A DNA stretch of 10,669 bases from contig JAAOZY010000480.1 in the NCBI GenBank assembly GCA_012274205.1, positions 1 to 10,669 on the forward strand, written 5' to 3'. The position numbers and the translations under genes were made by a program. The notes beneath the pieces are model-generated. The model searched no databases, was not told where the DNA came from, and was given only the letters and a program-made list of their open reading frames with translations. Each line of letters opens with the position of its first letter. Within the stretch, counting starts at the first letter, position 1. This stretch comes from Betaproteobacteria bacterium. Lineage in GTDB: Bacteria > Pseudomonadota > Gammaproteobacteria > Burkholderiales > SG8-39. Positions 7,401 to 10,669 of the stretch are shown here, piece after piece.

Positions 7401-8253
7401 CTATCAGCTTCTCGCCTTTACCACCGGCATGAACGCCGCCGGCCAGTTTGATCAGGCTGAAAATTACCGGATTCAGGGTGGCTTTTCATCGCCGTTCCGC
7501 ACGCAAACGGTGAACGGCTTCCCGGTGAAATTGGACTCGGAGATGCCGATAGTCACGACGATCTCCGCGCCGTGTACGATCAACTGCGGCCCGTTCGTCA
7601 GCGACATTCCGGTGACGTATGCCGCCGCCGGCGCGACCGGTCCCGCATCGATCGGTACGGCGACCCTGCTTGAATCCGGATATGACCCCGCCAGCGGCAT
7701 ACGCTGGGGTCGCTACGGCAACGGCACCATCGGCGTAAGCGACCGCATCAGCGGCGCATCCCTGGGTACGATCGATGTGACCAAGCAGAACTCCCATTTT
7801 GTCCTGAGCAGCCAGCAGTCCGGACCGATCGTGCTGCCGACAACCGGTACCTTCAACTACACCTTCGTGGGCGGCACCAGTCCGACCGACAGCAATGGAA
7901 ACGTCGGTGCGGCGCTCAGCGCAGCGAATGCCAGCCTGACGGCCAACTTCACGGCACAGACGGTCGATACCAAGCTCAGCAATCTGGTGGTGGGCGGCAA
8001 CACCTGGAGCGCGAGCGCCACCGGCGCTCCGATCGTAGGCAGCGTATTCCAGGCGGAGAAGAAGCTCGGCGGGACCGGCAACCTGGCCGTCACGAGTTCG
8101 CTCGGCACCAGCACCTCCGGTACTGTTGTTGGCGGCTTCACCAGCTCAGGTGGCGGTGGCGTTGGGATGCTCTACTCGCTCAACCACGGCGGCAATATCG
8201 CGACCAATCCGGCCGCGGTCACCGTATCGGGCGTCGCGGTATTCAAGCGCTAA
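4426..8253 (+). CDS. Large exported FecR-domain protein with three beta-rich, barrel-like units (putative surface/secreted cargo)
   Basis: The 1275-aa product begins with a signal peptide (residues 1–28, cleavage near AFGA). A FecR domain spans about residues 31–147, with GDRIVTAAGASAQLKMVDGG, SLLQGGFRTITGIIG and the family end motif GIRGTDHEP at 140–148. A Pro/Ala/Lys/Glu-rich linker (about 200–280) leads to a Gly/Ser/Thr/Asn-rich remainder. Three related beta units are visible near 436–658, 675–981 and 1060–1275. Units one and three share YDPxxGIRxGR (439–449 and 1086–1096) and PTDSxGNVG (515–523 and 1153–1161). All three end in a similar terminal strand (NGLVAF, SGALAF, SGVAVF). The eight cysteines form four close pairs. 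No sigma factor or TonB receptor gene is nearby and no membrane segment follows, so a classical FecR anti-sigma role is unlikely. The neighbouring TPR-barrel protein is the likely exporter. Ligand and function are unknown. Confidence 0.75.
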   Translation: MQSFWKNPLGALPLMFLLASFAGAAFGAAGNVQFVIGDVKLITKSGETKALVKGAEINEGDRIVTAAGASAQLKMVDGGFIAVRPNTSMTFDTYHYSGKEDGKESAVVSLLQGGFRTITGIIGHTHKQNYLIKTETATIGIRGTDHEPMVILPPLAGQVPIAPPGTYDKVNVGVAFIANDSGTVDIQRNQVGFAPLTKAAPVVLPRIPPFYKPTPAPGPQKAKEEEKADGKGESQQAAAAPAEKAAEATASSRDTAAVDPNAGVATGPSAAPVAAAPAPVTPVVAITATSESGATLNTTTQTQTTSTGVVVPVTTLPTNIVNFTSSSVLRDEISWSTTQIAPGVDPLATTYTVSDKNRNNLVNNLGGTSATPVALNGPTTNTNFLFDGLGNLTQVLDTPHVVFDHGNDVPGSSTQFTAPTPLAHAQLAFSGGAAAESYYDPTTGIRLGRWSGGVINITDLATGTSYVESLLAPGGAARSAQWVVAQMPSSLPLGGEFLYTRANGASGTPSFATAPTDSYGNVGILDSAGLRADFTNMRVTAGVRVSMPSGPAGSFGTQEIGAIFTNAPISNGGFNVSSGSDNPVGTDNLHVGCNGAGCAPNQTYGGRIRGGFTSATGNAGTADGAFFRYTFNTNYGAASVTPPTGRVVDDYINGLVAFQQGPQIALPTSAAYPAAAPTAPVVVAATYAYNPGLVGTTYMSNGETYWADHPQGSLVTDAAGNLVSIAEANTAQHGDGHALALSGGTASPAAPTTLAIGNAANANDGTILLGWQGSSPNLTVSGSDFNGCFGTSGCTASPSPRSVLGDGLSWVRGPAPYPDYLPGAIAGYSNSLGPVIPSVAAYTLGASILHDQNGASGTVNSAALAVNFNTSAVSFGMAATTAAGTWTASASNVRMSQEGSFSAFTGASGTINSGSSIAPTTTHQGMTVSFSGGSNAFGNINGQLMGIGLSGAGVAFSLNDFSSCSPSGTCINNTASGALAFSNALPYSTLTPYQLLAFTTGMNAAGQFDQAENYRIQGGFSSPFRTQTVNGFPVKLDSEMPIVTTISAPCTINCGPFVSDIPVTYAAAGATGPASIGTATLLESGYDPASGIRWGRYGNGTIGVSDRISGASLGTIDVTKQNSHFVLSSQQSGPIVLPTTGTFNYTFVGGTSPTDSNGNVGAALSAANASLTANFTAQTVDTKLSNLVVGGNTWSASATGAPIVGSVFQAEKKLGGTGNLAVTSSLGTSTSGTVVGGFTSSGGGGVGMLYSLNHGGNIATNPAAVTVSGVAVFKR

Positions 8254-8268
8254 CAGCTTCAAGATCAA

Positions 8269-8305
8269 GAAGGCCGTTCGTGGTTTGCCACGAACGGCTT
8301 TTTTC
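8269..8305 (+). terminator. Strong rho-independent terminator, probably acting in both directions
   Basis: CCGTTCGTGG (8274–8283) pairs perfectly with CCACGAACGG (8288–8297) around a TTTG loop. The stem extends by further A/G–T/C pairs and is followed by a six-base T-run at 8299–8304. It ends the FecR-domain gene 16 bases after its stop. On the minus strand the same stem is followed by CCTTCTTGATCTT, so it may also stop transcripts arriving from tRNA-Cys. Confidence 0.92.
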
Positions 8306-8420
8306 ATGGCGGTGGACGCGGTCTGCCGAGCGCATGTCCGGAGGATTGCCCTTGATGCGCTGCTAAGGCGCGGATAGACCCGATTGCATCGCGACGAACC
8401 GGGCGTGTGTCCAAGGGTGC

Positions 8421-8494
8421 TGGAGGCGGGTGTCGGAATCGAACCGGCGTACACGGCTTTGCAGGCCGCTGCATAACCACTCTGCCAACCCGCC
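8421..8494 (-). tRNA. tRNA-Cys (anticodon GCA)
   Basis: The minus strand gives a 74-base tRNA with acceptor stem GGCGGGT/ACCCGCC, discriminator T and an encoded CCA at 8421–8423. The anticodon arm is GCGGC-CTGCAAA-GCCGT with anticodon GCA at 8460–8462, and the D arm is short (GCA/TGC) as in E. coli cysT. The T arm GCCGG-TTCGATT-CCGAC contains one C·A mismatch in its second pair. It lies 104 bases downstream of tRNA-Gly, probably in the same transcript. Confidence 0.97.
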
Positions 8495-8527
8495 GTGTTG
8501 AGCGCGCCGCACAGGCGCCACGGCAAT

Positions 8528-8574
8528 GCGCAAGCAAAAAAGGGAATGCGCCGGTGCGGCTTGCGCCGCAAGCC
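8528..8574 (-). other. Hairpin-forming spacer between tRNA-Gly and tRNA-Cys
   Basis: GGCTTGCG at 8558–8565 pairs with CGCAAGCC at 8567–8574. A further GCGCAAGC copy at 8528–8535 can pair in competition with the first arm, and a run of six A (T on the transcribed minus strand) lies at 8536–8541. This could be a processing structure or a leaky attenuator; it is not a canonical terminator because the T-run does not directly follow the stem. Confidence 0.3.
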
Positions 8575-8598
8575 CTTACGCGCCTTCCCTTGGAATCT

Positions 8599-8674
8599 TG
8601 GAGCGGGAGAAGAGTCTCGAACTCTCGACCTCAACCTTGGCAAGGTTGCGCTCTACCAACTGAGCTACTCCCGC
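8599..8674 (-). tRNA. tRNA-Gly (anticodon GCC)
   Basis: The minus strand gives a 76-base tRNA. The acceptor stem is GCGGGAG/CTCCCGC with discriminator T and encoded CCA at 8599–8601. The D arm is GCTCAGTTGGTAGAGC. The anticodon arm is CAACC-TTGCCAA-GGTTG with anticodon GCC at 8639–8641, and the T arm carries GTTCGAG. It lies 38 bases after the pgsA stop, as glyW does in E. coli. Confidence 0.97.
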
Positions 8675-8686
8675 AAGAGGATGCGA

Positions 8687-8716
8687 ATTATACCGGGATT
8701 CCCGCTTCGCGATCAA
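8687..8716 (-). promoter_or_regulatory. sigma-70 promoter for the tRNA-Gly/tRNA-Cys unit
   Basis: On the minus strand a perfect TATAAT (8687–8692) lies 12 bases upstream of tRNA-Gly. TTGATC (8711–8716, four of six consensus bases) lies 18 bases further upstream, overlapping the pgsA stop codon. The expected start near 8680 gives a very short tRNA leader. This is the best promoter in the window and lets the tRNAs be expressed independently of uvrC–pgsA. Confidence 0.65.
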
Positions 8717-9282
8717 CCATGTTTTATCACCGTGGGCACCGCCATCTTGAGGTAATAGAACATGGACCACAGCGTAAGCACCGCCGCAAGCAAGATCAGG
8801 CCGGTGCCCCATTGCTGCGGCCGGAACGCGCCGATCGCATTGTGATAGAGCAGCATCGGTATCGCGACCATTTGCGCCACCGTCTTGATCTTGCCGATCA
8901 TGGACACGGCGACGCTCTTGGCCGCGCCCAAATGCGCCATCCATTCGCGCAGCGCCGAAATGGCGATCTCCCTGCCGATGATGATCACCGCGATCACGGC
9001 GTACAGGCGGTGCAGATCGACCAGCACGATCAGCGCGGCAGCGACCATCAGCTTGTCCGCGACCGGGTCGAGAAAAGCCCCGAAAGCGGACACCTGGTTG
9101 AGTTTGCGCGCCAGATAGCCGTCGAGCAGGTCGGTTAGCGCGGCAGCCGTGAAAATCACCGTCGCGACCAGATTCTGCTGGGGCAGCGTGAGCCAGGTTG
9201 GCGGAAAGTAATACACCCCGACGAACAGCGGGATCATTACGATGCGCATCCAGGTGAGCGCGTTGGGGAGGTTGAATCGCAT
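8713..9282 (-). CDS. pgsA: CDP-diacylglycerol–glycerol-3-phosphate 3-phosphatidyltransferase
   Basis: The 189-aa inner-membrane enzyme makes phosphatidylglycerophosphate from CDP-diacylglycerol and glycerol 3-phosphate, the committed step to phosphatidylglycerol and cardiolipin. The CDP-alcohol phosphotransferase signature D-x2-DG-x2-AR-x8-G-x3-D-x3-D is complete in TDLLDGYLARKLNQVSAFG followed by AFLDPVADK. The opening MRFNLPNALTWMRIVMIPLF, the SALREWMA segment and the C-terminal AVLTLWSMFYYL align well by eye with E. coli PgsA. Several hydrophobic segments are present. The frame is open upstream to 9399, but that region lies within uvrC and has no family similarity, so the ATG at 9282 is chosen. 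No clear Shine-Dalgarno precedes it; the position holds the palindrome CCGATATCGG. It follows uvrC by 49 bases and is probably in the same operon. Confidence 0.96.
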   Translation of the reverse strand: MRFNLPNALTWMRIVMIPLFVGVYYFPPTWLTLPQQNLVATVIFTAAALTDLLDGYLARKLNQVSAFGAFLDPVADKLMVAAALIVLVDLHRLYAVIAVIIIGREIAISALREWMAHLGAAKSVAVSMIGKIKTVAQMVAIPMLLYHNAIGAFRPQQWGTGLILLAAVLTLWSMFYYLKMAVPTVIKHG

Positions 9283-9331
9283 TGGCCGATATCGGGATTC
9301 GTCTACCAAGATTACCTGAATCGGCCGCGGC

Positions 9332-10669
9332 CTAGTGCAGTTCGCGGTAAATTTTTTCCGCAAGCGCGCGGCTGATGCCCTGCACCTGAGCCAGATCATC
9401 GATGCTCGCGCCCATTACTCCCTTGAGCCCGCCGAAGCGCGCCAGCAAGCCCTTGCGCCGCTTCGCGCCGATGCCTGCGATACCCTCGAGCGACGATGTT
9501 ACCCGCGCTTTGCCGCGGCGAGCCCGATGGCCGGTGATGGCGAAGCGGTGCGCCTCGTCGCGAATCGCCTGTATCAGGTGCAGGCCGGGATTGTCGCGCG
9601 CAAGGCGAATGCTGCTTTTCGCGTCCGCGCAGATCAGCAGCTCCAGCCCGGGCCTGCGCTCCTCGCCCTTGGCCACGCCGAACAAATAGATGTCGCTCAG
9701 ACCGAGTTCTGTCAGCACCTCGCGCGCCACCCCTACCTGCCCTTTCCCGCCGTCGATCAGTATCAGGTCGGGGACGATGCCCTCCCCGCGCGATATCTTT
9801 TCATAGCGGCGCTGCAGCACCGAGCGCATCGCCGCATAGTCGTCGCCCGGTTCGATGCCGGCTATGTTGTAGCGCCGGTATTCGGAGTTGCGCATTTCCA
9901 TCCGGTCGTAGACGACGCAGGACGCGACGGTCGCCTCGCCCTGGGTGTGGCTGATGTCGAAGCATTCGATGCGCTGCACCGTATCGGGCAGCGCCAGCGC
10001 CTCGCGCAGGGCCGCGAGCCGCGCCTCCTGGTTGCTCGCATGCGACAGGCGCTGCGCCAGTGCGAGCTGCGCGTTCTTCTGCGCCATTTCCAGCCAGGCG
10101 CGGCGCTGGCCCTGCGGCCGCGTCACTATCTGGACCGGGTGATCCGCCTGCTGCGCCAGCAATTCCTCGAGTTCCTGCGCGTCGAATTCCGCTCCGGCGA
10201 CGATGATCGCCGGCACCTGGCGCGTCAGATAGTGCTGCGTAACGAAGGCTTGCAGCACTTCGGGCGCGCTGCGGCCTTCGGCATTCTGCGGAAAAAAGCT
10301 CTTGTCTCCCAGGTGGCGGCCCTGGCGCACCATGACCAGGTTGACGCAGGCCGCGCCGTCGGCCGCGGCGCAAGCGATCACGTCGGCATCCCCGCCGGTG
10401 CTGCTTTCGGCATACTGCTTTTGCTGCATGCTCGCCAGCGCCTGCATCTGGTCGCGGTAGACCGCTGCCTGCTCGTAGCGCTGCAGGTCGGCTGCCGTCT
10501 GCATTTTCCGGCCCAGCGCCTGCAGCACGTCGTCTTCACGCCCCTGCAGGAACAGCTCGGCGTTCTTCGCGTCCGCGCCATAGCTTTCACTGTCGATCAA
10601 ACCGACGCAGGGCGCCGAACAGCGCCGGATCTGGTGCAGCAGGCAGGGCCTGGAGCGGTTCTGCAACAC
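9332..10669 (-). CDS. uvrC: UvrABC excision nuclease subunit C (N-terminus outside the window)
   Basis: The frame is open to the right edge and shows 445 C-terminal residues of a protein of about 600 aa. Missing is most of the GIY-YIG nuclease domain that makes the 3' incision. Visible in order are the conserved RPCLLHQIRRCSAPC segment, the UVR motif that binds UvrB (KMQTAADLQRYEQAAVYRDQM), the RNase H-like 5' nuclease domain and C-terminal tandem helix-hairpin-helix motifs (GIAGIGAKRRKGLLARFGG and VQGISRALAEKIY). Acidic and histidine residues expected for the 5' active site are present in ECFDISH, DDYAAM, LILIDGGKGQ and RDEAHRFA. The protein acts with UvrA and UvrB in nucleotide excision repair. 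It precedes pgsA on the same strand, the conserved proteobacterial order. Confidence 0.97.
   Translation of the reverse strand: MLQNRSRPCLLHQIRRCSAPCVGLIDSESYGADAKNAELFLQGREDDVLQALGRKMQTAADLQRYEQAAVYRDQMQALASMQQKQYAESSTGGDADVIACAAADGAACVNLVMVRQGRHLGDKSFFPQNAEGRSAPEVLQAFVTQHYLTRQVPAIIVAGAEFDAQELEELLAQQADHPVQIVTRPQGQRRAWLEMAQKNAQLALAQRLSHASNQEARLAALREALALPDTVQRIECFDISHTQGEATVASCVVYDRMEMRNSEYRRYNIAGIEPGDDYAAMRSVLQRRYEKISRGEGIVPDLILIDGGKGQVGVAREVLTELGLSDIYLFGVAKGEERRPGLELLICADAKSSIRLARDNPGLHLIQAIRDEAHRFAITGHRARRGKARVTSSLEGIAGIGAKRRKGLLARFGGLKGVMGASIDDLAQVQGISRALAEKIYRELH

Noticed and set aside
2801..8420. Integrated mobile element with attachment repeats
   Set aside because: I looked for an integrase or transposase and for direct repeats of the tRNA ends at the two junctions and found none, so insertion is inferred only from gene order.
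8713..9399. Longer 228-aa version of pgsA
   Set aside because: The extra 39 residues are encoded within uvrC and do not match PgsA; MRFNLP at 9282 aligns with the known N-terminus.

Overview
This window most likely comes from a GC-rich Gram-negative proteobacterial chromosome, probably a betaproteobacterium. That placement is an inference from protein resemblance and gene order (holB–tatD–ankyrin gene; uvrC–pgsA–tRNA-Gly–tRNA-Cys); no rRNA or other taxonomic marker is present. No integrase, transposase, phage gene or CRISPR array is visible.

Left part (1–2800). The 3' end of holB (DNA polymerase III delta prime) is followed 7 bases later by a TatD/YcfH-type metal-dependent DNase and 8 bases later by a secreted ankyrin-repeat protein, all on the + strand. 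Convergent to them on the - strand are tRNA-Leu(UAA) and a DUF1178 zinc-ribbon-like protein.

Middle part (2801–8305). A self-contained + strand transcription unit carries its own candidate promoter (with a 14-bp perfect palindrome), a possible leader ORF, two large genes and a strong rho-independent terminator. Gene one (450 aa) has a signal peptide, N-terminal TPRs and an outer-membrane beta-barrel that resembles the Slam/DUF560 (type XI secretion) layout. Gene two (1275 aa) has a signal peptide, a FecR domain, a low-complexity linker and three related Gly/Ser/Thr-rich beta units that look like the small barrels found in Slam cargo. Its only eight cysteines form four close pairs. The pair looks like an outer-membrane exporter and its large cell-surface or secreted cargo. 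This is the most novel content of the window.

Right part (8421–10669, - strand). uvrC (N-terminus outside the window), pgsA, a well-formed tRNA promoter overlapping the pgsA stop, tRNA-Gly(GCC) and tRNA-Cys(GCA). In E. coli the order is uvrC–pgsA–glyW(Gly)–cysT(Cys)–leuZ(Leu UAA). Here the same order is kept, but the two-gene exporter/cargo unit lies in opposite orientation between tRNA-Cys and tRNA-Leu. The simplest reading is that the cassette was inserted into an ancestral Gly–Cys–Leu tRNA cluster, leaving tRNA-Leu to a promoter of its own.
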